From Chryseobacterium sp. HSC-36S06 (GTDB taxonomy: Bacteria > Bacteroidota > Bacteroidia > Flavobacteriales > Weeksellaceae): a DNA stretch of 64,000 bases. Numbering within the stretch: the first letter of the stretch is position 1; each line of letters starts with the position of its first letter. Of this stretch, positions 35,137 to 43,225 are shown in pieces. Both the position numbers and the translations under genes were made by a program. The notes under the pieces were generated by a model that was not told the origin of the DNA, ran no database searches, and was given only the letters and a program-made list of their open reading frames with translations. The stretch is taken from positions 682,001 through 746,000 of the forward strand of contig NZ_JALJZX010000002.1 of the NCBI RefSeq assembly GCF_024171485.1. The letters are read 5' to 3'.

Positions 35137-36465
35137 TTAGATTTCGGTATTCAGATCCCAGTTCTGTAGATAATCGTGAACATGCTTAAGGAACATTCCG
35201 CCTAGAGATCCGTCTACCACACGGTGATCGTAAGAATGTGACATAAACATAAGGTTACGGATTGCAATCACATCGCCATCTTTAGTTTCCAGAACAGCAG
35301 GTTTTTTCACAATAGCACCAACTGCAAGGATAGCCACCTGTGGCTGCGGAATAATCGGTGTTCCCATCAGGTTTCCGAAGCCTCCAACATTCGATATCGT
35401 GTAAGTTGCACCCTGCGTATCTTCAGGTCTCAGCTTTTTGTTTCTCGCACGGTAAGCCAGATCATTGATCGCCTTCGCAAGTCCGGAAAGTGATAGTTGG
35501 TCAGCATTTTTAATAACAGGAACAATCAGGTTACCATCCGGAAGTGCGGTTGCCATCCCGATATTGATGTTTTTCTTCTTGATGATCTTATCACCGTCAA
35601 CAGAAACGTTGATCAGCGGGAAATCCTGAATTGCTTTTACAATTGCTTTTACGAAAATCGGCATATAGGTAAGTTTTTCACCTTCGCGTTTTTCGAAAAT
35701 ATCTTTATGTTTGGTTCTCCATTTTACTACGTTGGTAACGTCGGTTTCAATAAACGAAGTCACGTGCGGAGAAGTTCTTTTTGAATTTACCATTGCGTCA
35801 GCAATGATTTTTCGCACTCTGTCCATTTGGATGATTTCATCGCCTTCCGCCACTTTTGCCGGAGCTGAAACTGGAGTAGCAACCGGACTTGATACAGCAA
35901 CTGGAGCCTGAACAGCTTCAATTTTCTGAACGGGTTGATTTCCGCGGCTAGCGACAAAAGCCAAAATATCTTCTTTTGTAATCCTTCCTTCCAAACCGCT
36001 TCCTTTAATCGACTGCAACTCGTTTTCCGAAATGTTTTCCTGTTGCGCAATATTCTTTACTAAAGGTGATAAATATCTGTCCCCGGAAAATACCTGAGCG
36101 GACGGCATAGAAACCGTTTTATCGAGTTCCTGTACTTCTGCTTCTGTAAGTTGTGGAATATCTGTTTTAACTTCTTCCGCAGTTTTAGGTTCCTGAGGCT
36201 GCTCTGCAACCGTTCCACTTCCTCCTGCAACTTCTAGAATAGCGATGGCTTCACCAATTTTGGCGACTTCATCTTTTTGTTTCAGGATTTTAATAATTTT
36301 ACCTGAAACTGGTGTAGGAACATCTGAATCTACCTTGTCTGTTGCAATTTCTACAACAGAATCATCCTCTTTTACGCTGTCACCTTCATTAAACAACCAG
36401 CTGATAACTGTAGCTTCCATCACGCCTTCTCCCATTGAAGGAAGTAATAATTTATATTCTGCCAT
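35137..36465 (-). CDS. Dihydrolipoamide acyltransferase (E2) of a 2-oxo-acid dehydrogenase
   Basis: 442 aa. N-terminal lipoyl domain with the modified lysine in EIATDKVDSD (Lys44), a Pro/Ala/Glu linker, a peripheral subunit-binding domain (YLSPLVKNIAQQENISENEL, then GLEGRITKEDIL), and the C-terminal catalytic domain with SHSYDHRVVDG. Substrate choice (2-oxoglutarate or branched-chain) cannot be fixed; the domain pattern fits the branched-chain/BfmBB type. No E1 or E3 gene is adjacent. Monocistronic: -7 box TATCTTTG upstream, terminator downstream. Confidence 0.92.
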   Translation of the reverse strand: MAEYKLLLPSMGEGVMEATVISWLFNEGDSVKEDDSVVEIATDKVDSDVPTPVSGKIIKILKQKDEVAKIGEAIAILEVAGGSGTVAEQPQEPKTAEEVKTDIPQLTEAEVQELDKTVSMPSAQVFSGDRYLSPLVKNIAQQENISENELQSIKGSGLEGRITKEDILAFVASRGNQPVQKIEAVQAPVAVSSPVATPVSAPAKVAEGDEIIQMDRVRKIIADAMVNSKRTSPHVTSFIETDVTNVVKWRTKHKDIFEKREGEKLTYMPIFVKAIVKAIQDFPLINVSVDGDKIIKKKNINIGMATALPDGNLIVPVIKNADQLSLSGLAKAINDLAYRARNKKLRPEDTQGATYTISNVGGFGNLMGTPIIPQPQVAILAVGAIVKKPAVLETKDGDVIAIRNLMFMSHSYDHRVVDGSLGGMFLKHVHDYLQNWDLNTEI

Positions 36466-36484
36466 TTTTTGATTTGGATTTTTA

Positions 36485-36492
36485 CAAAGATA
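36485..36492 (-). promoter_or_regulatory. -7 box of the E2 gene
   Basis: TATCTTTG on the minus strand, 19 nt before the ATG. The -33 box is unclear. Confidence 0.4.
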
Positions 36493-36618
36493 AAATTTTT
36501 TACCGATTAAAGAAATCTGAATTTTTAGCCAACATTTTTGATTTTTTTATAATGTGTATCTCACTTAACGAAATTAAAATGGGGAAAAGTATTTTCATGG
36601 TTTTTGAAGTTTAAGAAT

Positions 36619-36626
36619 TACATTTG
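36619..36626 (+). promoter_or_regulatory. -7 box of the monooxygenase/deformylase-like pair
   Basis: TACATTTG on the plus strand, 23 nt before the GTG start at 36650. Confidence 0.4.
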
Positions 36627-36649
36627 TTCATCAAAAAAATATTAGAAAA

Positions 36650-36943
36650 GTGAAAAACCTGTACATCGTAGCCCTTTTCCGCTTTAAAGAAAATTATCTG
36701 ATGGACGCCATCGAACTGCTGAAAAAACTAGTCTTTGAAACACGTAGGGAAGAAGGTTGTCTGCAATATGATCTGGTAGAAGACATCGAAAACAAAGGCG
36801 TGTTTTTTATTATGGAAATCTGGGAAACACAGGAACACCATTACAAACATTCATCAACAGAACATTTAGATCATTTCAGATTACAGTCTTCGGGAATGAT
36901 GGAGGAATACGCACAGGTTTACAAAGGATTTAAAACCTTTTAA
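36650..36943 (+). CDS. Antibiotic-biosynthesis-monooxygenase-domain protein
   Basis: 97 aa, GTG start. Single ABM dimeric alpha/beta-barrel domain: VALFRFKENYLMDAIELLKKL, EEGCLQYDLVEDIENKGVFF and MEIWETQEHHYKHSSTEHL. Proteins of this fold act as quinol monooxygenases or heme-related enzymes; which applies here is unknown. It is followed after 2 nt by the deformylase-like gene. Confidence 0.8.
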   Translation: MKNLYIVALFRFKENYLMDAIELLKKLVFETRREEGCLQYDLVEDIENKGVFFIMEIWETQEHHYKHSSTEHLDHFRLQSSGMMEEYAQVYKGFKTF

Positions 36944-36945
36944 GC

Positions 36946-37563
36946 ATGAAGTTCCTCTCCTTTTTATTTTTTACGGCAACTGTTTTTTCCTACGGACAAC
37001 GATTTTCACCCGAAGAAATTTCACGGATTAAAAGCGGAGAGCTAAATTCTGCACTCCCCATTTTCCAAACCGCTGATTCAACGCAAAACCATGTTTTACT
37101 GGCAAAATCGTCAGATGTAAAACCACGGAATAAGCTCACAAAAACTCTCGTCAACCGAATGAAACTGTCACTTTTAGGTACAGATGGCGGCGTAGGAATT
37201 GCTGCACCGCAGGTCGGCATTAACAGGAATATTATTTGGGTACAGCGCTTTGATAAAGCGGCAAAACCTTTGGAATATTTTCTGAATCCCAAAATTATCT
37301 GGCGTTCGGAAGTTTTAAATCTTGGTCCGGAAGGTGATCTTTCGATTACAGATTTCAGGGACCAATTTTACAGAAGCCAGGTCATTCAGCTGGAATATGA
37401 GGATTTAGACGGCAAAAAACACAGAGAAATTGTAGAAGGTTTTACTGCAGTAATCATCCAGCACGAAATCGATCATCTTTTTGGAGTTCTGATCTCTGAT
37501 AAAATTCTGGACCAGAATAGTAGAAATTATCAGCCCTTTCAATCCTACAAAGAAATAAAGTAA
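36946..37563 (+). CDS. Exported peptide-deformylase homologue with altered metal motif
   Basis: 205 aa. A signal-peptide-like N-terminus (MKFLSFLFFTATVFSYGQ) precedes a peptide-deformylase domain. Motif 1 is GVGIAAPQVG (82-91) and motif 3 QHEIDHLFG (HEIDH at 173-177) is intact, but motif 2, normally EGCLS with a metal-binding cysteine, reads EGDLS with Asp131. Cytoplasmic deformylases have no signal peptide, so this is probably a periplasmic paralogue with changed metal chemistry or lost activity. The genuine deformylase must be encoded elsewhere. Confidence 0.85.
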   Translation: MKFLSFLFFTATVFSYGQRFSPEEISRIKSGELNSALPIFQTADSTQNHVLLAKSSDVKPRNKLTKTLVNRMKLSLLGTDGGVGIAAPQVGINRNIIWVQRFDKAAKPLEYFLNPKIIWRSEVLNLGPEGDLSITDFRDQFYRSQVIQLEYEDLDGKKHREIVEGFTAVIIQHEIDHLFGVLISDKILDQNSRNYQPFQSYKEIK

Positions 37564-37582
37564 AAATAGATTACAGGAAAAT

Positions 37583-38305
37583 TTAGAATAACTCAGCTTC
37601 AAACACTTCGCAGAAGTGTTTTTTTATTTTAATTTTCAGCTCAACAACTTCTTCTTCTGAAAACTCGTGCTCCAGCTCCCGTTTTAGAGAGGTAACTGTC
37701 TTATCTTTAATACCGCATGGAATAATGTATTCAAAGTATCTTAAATCGGTGTTCACATTCAGCCCGAAACCGTGCATCGTCACCCATTTTGAAGTTTTCA
37801 CGCCCATTGCGCATATCTTTCGGGCGTACGGTTTTCGCACATCCAGCCAAACACCGGTTTCTCCTTCGCTTCGTTCCCCTTTCAGCCCGTACTCGGCAAT
37901 TACCCGGATGATTACTTCCTCCAGATTTCTCATGTACAAAAAAATGTCGGACTTAAAATTATCAAGATCCAGAACGGGATAACCAATGAGTTGCCCAAAA
38001 CCGTGATAGGTAATGTCCCCACCCCGATTGGTCTTCACAAATGTGGCATTGATTTCTTCGAGTTTCTGCGCATTAGCCAACATGTTATGTTCGTCGCCGG
38101 ATTTCCCCAATGTATAAACGTGTGGATGTTCCACAAAAAGAAGATAATTTGGTGTTTCTTGGTATTCCTCAGGAGTTGTGTCGCGGTTTTTCAGCTTCAG
38201 ATCAATGATGTTGTTCATCAGTTTTTCCTGGTAGCGGAACGCTGTCTCATAATCCATGAGGCCCAGCTCTTCAAACCGTAATGTTCTGTTCTGTGTTTTG
38301 GTCAT
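37583..38305 (-). CDS. lipB: Octanoyltransferase LipB
   Basis: 240 aa. Transfers octanoate from acyl carrier protein to lipoyl domains. The catalytic cysteine is Cys197 in IIPCGIKDK and the lysine is Lys163 in ARKICAMGVK; RGGDITYHGFGQLIGYPVLD is the family hallmark. It lies behind trpA and repeat A3; two overlapping TAnnTTTG boxes (38481-38496, minus strand) at the trpA stop could start a transcript that carries the repeat as leader. Confidence 0.95.
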   Translation of the reverse strand: MTKTQNRTLRFEELGLMDYETAFRYQEKLMNNIIDLKLKNRDTTPEEYQETPNYLLFVEHPHVYTLGKSGDEHNMLANAQKLEEINATFVKTNRGGDITYHGFGQLIGYPVLDLDNFKSDIFLYMRNLEEVIIRVIAEYGLKGERSEGETGVWLDVRKPYARKICAMGVKTSKWVTMHGFGLNVNTDLRYFEYIIPCGIKDKTVTSLKRELEHEFSEEEVVELKIKIKKHFCEVFEAELF

Positions 38306-38315
38306 TTTTTAATTT

Positions 38316-38448
38316 GTTGGGCAATCCCTCTCCTAAGCGGAAGCAGCTGCGCGGGTCGGGCTTTACACTTCAATCTTATCTTTTTCCGCGGCGGCTTCGC
38401 CGCCGCGGAAAAAGATAAGGATTTAGCTGCAATCCCTATTGCGGGGGA
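38316..38448. repeat. Structured intergenic repeat, family A copy 3
   Basis: It begins GTTGGGCAATCCCTC and ends CCCTATTGCGGGGG. The outer stem is GCAAT/ATTGC, whereas copies 1 and 2 have GCGTA/TACGC, so both arms changed together. The central hairpin is a perfect 21-bp stem (38375-38395 with 38399-38419, loop TTC) with the same GGCGGCTTCGCCGCC tip as copy 1 but a different lower stem. Confidence 0.75.
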
Positions 38449-38493
38449 ATTTTTAAAAATAAAATCTAGGATTTAGAGTCCAAAAATACAAAA

Positions 38494-39276
38494 TTAATTT
38501 ATTATGCTTCGAATAAAACTTGCGCCTTTTCCTTTCCAATCTCCTTTCTCCAAAAGAATATTCACGAACGCTGTTCCGATAATTCCGCCCGCCGCATTTG
38601 CTGTTACTTTTTGAAAATCATCTTTACTCTTTATCCCGAAACCAATCATTACCGGGTTTTTCAGATTCAGCGCAGCGAGGTTTTGAAGGTATTGTCCGTT
38701 ATTGATTTCTTTCGAAGCGTTTCCCGTCGTAGACGAACTGGACACCGCGTACAAAAATCCTGAACTTAAAGAATCCAAATATCTGATGCGTTCATCCGAC
38801 GTTTCCGGCGTTACCAGAAAAGAAAAATTGAGCTGGTATTTTTCTAAAATCTGTCTGTAATTTTTCTCAAATTCGATTGGCGGAAGATCAGGAATAATTA
38901 ATCCAGAAACTCCCGATTCTGCACATTCGTGACAAAAATTTTCAAAACCGAAACTCAAAACGGGATTGATATACCCCATTAAAACAACAGGTATTTTGAT
39001 CTCTAATTTTATAGATTTCAGCTGTTCCAAAAGTTTAGCGATCGTCATTCCGTTAAGAAGTGCTAGTTCATGCGCCTTTTGAATTACCGGACCGTCCGCA
39101 ACAGGATCGGAATAAGGCATACCGATCTCCACCATTTCCGCACCGGAACTTTGGATGATTTTCAGAATCTCTGTAGTGTCTTCCAGTCCGGGAATTCCGG
39201 CGGTGAAATAGATGTTGAGTTTTTTCCTGTGCTGGATGTTGGATGCTGGATGCTGGATTTTATCTGCGTTGGTCAT
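38494..39276 (-). CDS. trpA: Tryptophan synthase alpha chain
   Basis: 260 aa. Cleaves indole-3-glycerol phosphate to indole and glyceraldehyde 3-phosphate. Catalytic Glu50 (MVEIGMPYSD) and Asp61 (DPVADGP) are present, as are YGVSGLIIPDLP-like and SSSSTTGNA loops. The N-terminus is unusual: residues 7-16 (IQHPASNIQH) are encoded by a 28-nt array of four heptamers (39231-39258), replacing the usual N-terminal helix sequence. Last gene of the trp operon, 175 nt behind trpB. Confidence 0.95.
   Translation of the reverse strand: MTNADKIQHPASNIQHRKKLNIYFTAGIPGLEDTTEILKIIQSSGAEMVEIGMPYSDPVADGPVIQKAHELALLNGMTIAKLLEQLKSIKLEIKIPVVLMGYINPVLSFGFENFCHECAESGVSGLIIPDLPPIEFEKNYRQILEKYQLNFSFLVTPETSDERIRYLDSLSSGFLYAVSSSSTTGNASKEINNGQYLQNLAALNLKNPVMIGFGIKSKDDFQKVTANAAGGIIGTAFVNILLEKGDWKGKGASFIRSIIN
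39231..39258. repeat. Heptamer array 1 (4 x 7 nt) inside trpA
   Basis: Plus strand GCTGGAT GTTGGAT GCTGGAT GCTGGAT. Translated as part of the TrpA N-terminus. Confidence 0.85.
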
Positions 39277-39324
39277 AATTCTTGTTTTTACTAAATTTTC
39301 TTAAAATGCCGAAACCCGCGCCCC

Positions 39325-39442
39325 GACTTGCCTCAATCTTTTATTATTTTACTGAATCGGTGGACCTAAAGGTTTTAGCGGAGCTCTTTTTGTTCAGCGA
39401 AGGGGAATAAAAAAGCGGGAGCGGAAGGTGGATTAAGGCGTC
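39325..39442. repeat. Structured intergenic repeat, family B copy 1
   Basis: Between trpA and trpB. Core CGGAGCTCTTTTTG (39379-39392) and AAAAAAGCGGGAGCGGAAGG (39409-39428) are shared with the copy at 42059. The outer arms GCCTCAATC (39330-39338) and GATTAAGGC (39431-39439) pair with one mismatch; in the other copy the outer arms are GCGAC/GTCGC. Confidence 0.65.
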
Positions 39443-39451
39443 CACATAATG

Positions 39452-40633
39452 CTACAAATGTTTAAGGTAAGTTTCCATGTCTTTATCTCCGCGACCACTC
39501 AGGCAAATCACGACAACATCGTCTTCCCTGAATTTTTTCTTTTCCAGAACGGCTAACGCATGTGCAGATTCCAAAGCAGGTATAATTCCCTCCAGTTTCG
39601 TGAGTTCCATCGCAGATTTCAAAGCTTCGTCATCATTGATCGAGAAAAATTCGGCCCGTTTATCCTTGAACAGATTCGCGTGAAACGGTCCGATTCCGGG
39701 ATAATCTAAACCTGCAGAAATGGAATGTGGTTCGATCACCTGACCGTCGTCGGTCTGCATCACCAGACTTTTGCTGCCGTGTAAAACGCCCAAAGTTCCA
39801 AGAAAAGTGGTCGCAGCAGATTTACCGGAATCCACACCAAAACCGCCGGCTTCTGCAGCAATAAGTTTTACATTCTCTTCATTCACGAAATGGTAGAAAG
39901 TGCCTGCAGCATTGCTTCCGCCGCCTACACATGCCATTACATAATCGGGATTTTCTCTGCCAATTTTTTCTTTCAGCTGCCATTTTATTTCTTCGGAAAT
40001 CACGCTTTGAAACCTCGCCACCAAATCGGGAAAAGGATGCGGGCCCACCACACTTCCGATGATGTAGTGTGTTGTTGTGGAATTGTTGATCCAGTCGCGC
40101 AAAGCCTCATTCACCGCGTCTTTCAGGGTTTTAGAGCCTGAAGTTGCGGGAATTACAGTGGCGCCGAGCATTTTCATTCTCGCTACGTTGGGAGCCTGTC
40201 TTGCAATATCGACTTCGCCCATGTACACGATGCATTCCAGACCTAAAAGTGCGCAGGCGGTGGCTGTGGCAACGCCATGTTGTCCGGCTCCGGTTTCCGC
40301 TATAATCCGGTGTTTTCCTAATTTTTTGGCAAGCAAAGCTTGTCCTAAGGCATTATTGATTTTGTGTGCGCCGGTGTGATTCAAATCTTCTCTTTTGAGA
40401 AAAATCTGAGTCTGGTATTTTTCACTTAGATTTTTTGCAAAATACAATGGTGTTGCTCTCCCGACGTAGTTTTTGAGTAAATCCCCAAATTCTTCCTTAA
40501 ACTCAGCAGATTCGATGATATTGAGATAGTTATTCTGTAATTCCTCGACATTCGGAAAAAGCATTTCGGGAACAAAGGCGCCGCCAAATTCGCCGTAATA
40601 GCCGTTTTCGTCAGGGTTTTTATAATTTTTCAT
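39452..40633 (-). CDS. trpB: Tryptophan synthase beta chain
   Basis: 393 aa PLP enzyme that joins indole and serine to tryptophan. The PLP lysine is in [13 protein letters not shown], the phosphate loop is GGGSNAAG, and [15 protein letters not shown] and [12 protein letters not shown] are diagnostic. Its start overlaps the end of trpF by 14 nt, so translation is likely coupled. Confidence 0.98.
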   Translation of the reverse strand: MKNYKNPDENGYYGEFGGAFVPEMLFPNVEELQNNYLNIIESAEFKEEFGDLLKNYVGRATPLYFAKNLSEKYQTQIFLKREDLNHTGAHKINNALGQALLAKKLGKHRIIAETGAGQHGVATATACALLGLECIVYMGEVDIARQAPNVARMKMLGATVIPATSGSKTLKDAVNEALRDWINNSTTTHYIIGSVVGPHPFPDLVARFQSVISEEIKWQLKEKIGRENPDYVMACVGGGSNAAGTFYHFVNEENVKLIAAEAGGFGVDSGKSAATTFLGTLGVLHGSKSLVMQTDDGQVIEPHSISAGLDYPGIGPFHANLFKDKRAEFFSINDDEALKSAMELTKLEGIIPALESAHALAVLEKKKFREDDVVVICLSGRGDKDMETYLKHL

Positions 40634-41249
40634 AAAGTTTTTTTATTTTTTGAAGATCTTTAACGCCGGGTTCTGTTTCAAATTTTGAATTGATGTCCAG
40701 TGAGAAAGGTTGATGGTTGATTGTTGACAGTTGATAAATATTTTCCAGTGAAATTCCGCCGCTCAGAAAGCAAGGTTTCGGAATTTCGAGTTCATTTAAA
40801 ATCTGCCAGTTGAAGGTTTTTCCGGTTCCTCCATACGTGCCTGAATCAGTATCAAAAAGAAGATAGTTGATAGCTGATGGTTGATGGTTGATGGTTTTTT
40901 GAAGTTCTTCGGTGGTTTGGTTTCCGATTCTTATCACTTTAATGATTTTAATTTCGCTATTTAATTTGCTACGCAATTCAGAAACATATTTTTCGTCTTC
41001 GTCGCCATGAAGCTGTATATATTTTAGCGCTGCATCTTCAGCGATTGCCGCAATATTTTCTACTGTCTCATTCACAAAAACTCCGACTTTTCCTGAATGT
41101 TTAATTCCGGAAATCTGACTTAAACTTAAATGGTTTAAAACATACCTGGGAGATTTTGCGTAGAAAATAAAGCCCAGGAAATCGGTTTTCATATCAATCA
41201 ACTCCTGAATCTGATTAAGTTTTGTCAGGCCACACACTTTCAGTTTCAT
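40620..41249 (-). CDS. trpF: Phosphoribosylanthranilate isomerase with repeat-encoded inserts
   Basis: 209 aa TIM-barrel. Catalytic Cys6/7 region (KVCGLTK) and Asp133 (LFDTDSG) are present, and SGGISLENI and DINSKFE are the phosphate-binding segments. Residues 120-129 ([10 protein letters not shown]) and 172-181 ([10 protein letters not shown]) are encoded by two 28-nt heptamer arrays (40865-40892, 40709-40736). They sit just before the LLFDT strand and just before the DINSKFE strand, where homologues have short loops. Overlaps trpC by 4 nt and trpB by 14 nt. Confidence 0.95.
   Translation of the reverse strand: MKLKVCGLTKLNQIQELIDMKTDFLGFIFYAKSPRYVLNHLSLSQISGIKHSGKVGVFVNETVENIAAIAEDAALKYIQLHGDEDEKYVSELRSKLNSEIKIIKVIRIGNQTTEELQKTINHQPSAINYLLFDTDSGTYGGTGKTFNWQILNELEIPKPCFLSGGISLENIYQLSTINHQPFSLDINSKFETEPGVKDLQKIKKLYEKL
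40709..40736. repeat. Heptamer array 2 inside trpF
   Basis: Plus strand GTTGATG GTTGATT GTTGACA GTTGATA; translated as TrpF residues about 172-181. Confidence 0.85.
40865..40892. repeat. Heptamer array 3 inside trpF
   Basis: Plus strand GTTGATA GCTGATG GTTGATG GTTGATG; translated as TrpF residues about 120-129. Confidence 0.85.
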
Positions 41250-42028
41250 GATGATATTTTGGTTATAAATTCTTCAAAAGTTTTCCCCGGATTTTCATTC
41301 TTCATAAAATACTCGCCTATCAGGAAACCGTCGAAACCTTTTTCTTTAAGGAATTCAAAATCTTCAACACTGTAAATTCCGCTTTCTGCAACCGATAATG
41401 TTCCAACTGGAAGGAGATTTTTTAAATTCACTGAATGCTGCAGATCGACTTTAAAATCTTTTAAATTCCTGTTGTTAATTCCCACTAAATCAATGCTTTT
41501 ATTAAAATGCATGAGTTCATCTTCCGTGTGTATTTCGAGCAAGACTTCCAAACCCAACTGATGTGACAGTTCTGTAAATTCCTGAACCTGATTGACTGAA
41601 AGGCAGGCCGCAATCAACAAAACAACATCCGCCCCGATTGATTTTGCTTCGTAAAACTGATATTCATCAATCATAAAATCTTTCCGCAAAATGGGAATAT
41701 CAATTTCTTTCCTGGCCTTTAGAACATCCGCAAAACTTCCGCCGAAAAAATCAGAGTCCGTTAAAATGGAAATTCCGCTCGCGCCCGAAGTTTCGTAGGA
41801 TTTTACAACTACTAAAACATCTGCTTTATCATTAATAATGCCCTTACTTGGTGATTTCCGTTTGAATTCTGCAATGATCCCCGATTTGGATTTCAGGCTT
41901 TCTTCTAATGAAAAAGTTTCACGTCCAAAGAACTCAGATTCTTTGAGTTGCTGTAAAGAAACTGCCGATTTTGAGTCAGCAACTTCCTGTTTTTTTCTTT
42001 CGATTATCTGATCTAAAATATTCTTCAT
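41246..42028 (-). CDS. trpC: Indole-3-glycerol-phosphate synthase
   Basis: 260 aa TIM-barrel enzyme closing the indole ring. IIAEFKRKSPSKG (catalytic Lys), ISILTDSDFFGGS, ILRKDFMIDEYQFYEA, LLEIHTEDEL, VGINNRNLKDF and SVAESGIYS mark successive barrel strands. It stands alone, not fused to trpF. Overlaps trpF by 4 nt (ATGA). Confidence 0.97.
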   Translation of the reverse strand: MKNILDQIIERKKQEVADSKSAVSLQQLKESEFFGRETFSLEESLKSKSGIIAEFKRKSPSKGIINDKADVLVVVKSYETSGASGISILTDSDFFGGSFADVLKARKEIDIPILRKDFMIDEYQFYEAKSIGADVVLLIAACLSVNQVQEFTELSHQLGLEVLLEIHTEDELMHFNKSIDLVGINNRNLKDFKVDLQHSVNLKNLLPVGTLSVAESGIYSVEDFEFLKEKGFDGFLIGEYFMKNENPGKTFEEFITKISS

Positions 42029-42058
42029 TTAAAAGTCATTTGTTATTAAAGATTCACT

Positions 42059-42138
42059 GCGACCCGGCTTGAACGGAGCTCTTTTTGCGACGAGGAACGA
42101 GGAGCAAAAAAGCGGGAGTGGAAGACGGAAAATGTCGC
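42059..42138. repeat. Structured intergenic repeat, family B copy 2
   Basis: Between trpC and trpD. Core CGGAGCTCTTTTTG (42074-42087) can pair with CAAAAAAGC (42105-42113); CCGGCTT with AAGACGG (6 of 7 pairs) and the outer GCGAC/GTCGC (42059-42063, 42134-42138) extend the stem. Confidence 0.65.
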
Positions 42139-42148
42139 GATAAAAAAA

Positions 42149-43135
42149 TTAATTAATAATATTCTGTAATGATCTCAGCGCTTTTCCGCTTTCTAAACTT
42201 TCCACAGCCAAAGCGAGACAATCGCTGTAATCACCGTATTTTTCTGTGTTTTTTAAAGCCATAGCCGCATTGGCAAGCACTACTGAATTCTGCTCGTGTG
42301 TACCATTTCCTTCCAAAATATTTTTGAAAATTACGGCTGCTTCCTGTTTTGTATTTCCTCCAAAAATCGTTTCAGCATCGATATTTTTAAACCCTAAATC
42401 TTCTGCTGAAAAAATAGACTCACCGCTTTTGTCAAAAATCTTCGTGTCGCCTGTCAGCGAAATTTCGTCATAACCGTCGAGCGCGTGTACCAGCAGGAAA
42501 TTTTCATTTTTTTTCTGTAGCAGATACTGATAAATCCGCGCAATTTCTAAACTGTAAACGCCGATCATTGAATATTTTGGCTTTGCAGGATTTACCAGCG
42601 GACCTAAAATATTAAAGAAAGTACGCAAACCCAAACCTCGCCTCAACGGTGCTACAGAACTCAATGCCGGATGAAAAAGCGGTGCATGAAGGAAGCATAT
42701 ATTTCCTTTTTCGAGATCTTTTTGCAAATCTTCTGAATTTGTTTTGAATTGATAACCAAGTTCTTCCAGTACATTCGACGAACCCGAAACGGTGGAAACA
42801 CCATAATTGCCGTGTTTCGCAACTTTCTGGCCGGCGCCGGCGACCACAAAACTTGCAAGTGTGGAAATGTTGAACGTGTCTTTTCCGTCACCGCCGGTTC
42901 CTACGATATCGACCAAATCCTCGGTTCCCAAATCAACCGTTACAGAAAGCCGTAAAAGCGCTTCCTGAAAACCTTCCATTTCTTCAAGCGTAATGCTGCG
43001 CATCAGAAAAACCGTAACAAATGCGGTGACTTCATTCTCATTGAATTTGTTTTGGGCGATTTCGGTGAGAATGGCTTTCGCTTCCGCTTTTGAAAGCGTA
43101 TTATGGTTGAATAAATATTGTAAAATCTGTTTCAT
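42149..43135 (-). CDS. trpD: Anthranilate phosphoribosyltransferase
   Basis: 328 aa. Joins anthranilate to phosphoribosyl pyrophosphate. DIVGTGGDGKDTFNIST (PRPP loop), KHGNYGVSTVSGSSNVLEELG and LGPLVNPAKPKYSMIGVY are diagnostic. It is not fused to trpG. Upstream lies a spacer with two inverted heptamer arrays. Confidence 0.97.
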   Translation of the reverse strand: MKQILQYLFNHNTLSKAEAKAILTEIAQNKFNENEVTAFVTVFLMRSITLEEMEGFQEALLRLSVTVDLGTEDLVDIVGTGGDGKDTFNISTLASFVVAGAGQKVAKHGNYGVSTVSGSSNVLEELGYQFKTNSEDLQKDLEKGNICFLHAPLFHPALSSVAPLRRGLGLRTFFNILGPLVNPAKPKYSMIGVYSLEIARIYQYLLQKKNENFLLVHALDGYDEISLTGDTKIFDKSGESIFSAEDLGFKNIDAETIFGGNTKQEAAVIFKNILEGNGTHEQNSVVLANAAMALKNTEKYGDYSDCLALAVESLESGKALRSLQNIIN

Positions 43136-43140
43136 AATTG

Positions 43141-43225
43141 GTTGCTGGTTGTTAGTTGTTGGTTGTCAGGTATTAATTTTTAGTTCTGAATTGCTCACAA
43201 CTATAAACCGACAACTATCAACTAT
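43141..43225. repeat. Inverted pair of heptamer arrays between trpD and trpG
   Basis: Plus-strand array GTTGCTG GTTGTTA GTTGTTG GTTGTCA (43141-43168) and, after 29 nt, the inverted array CAACTAT AAACCGA CAACTAT CAACTAT (43198-43225), which runs into the trpG stop codon. The second unit of the inverted array is degenerate. Confidence 0.75.
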
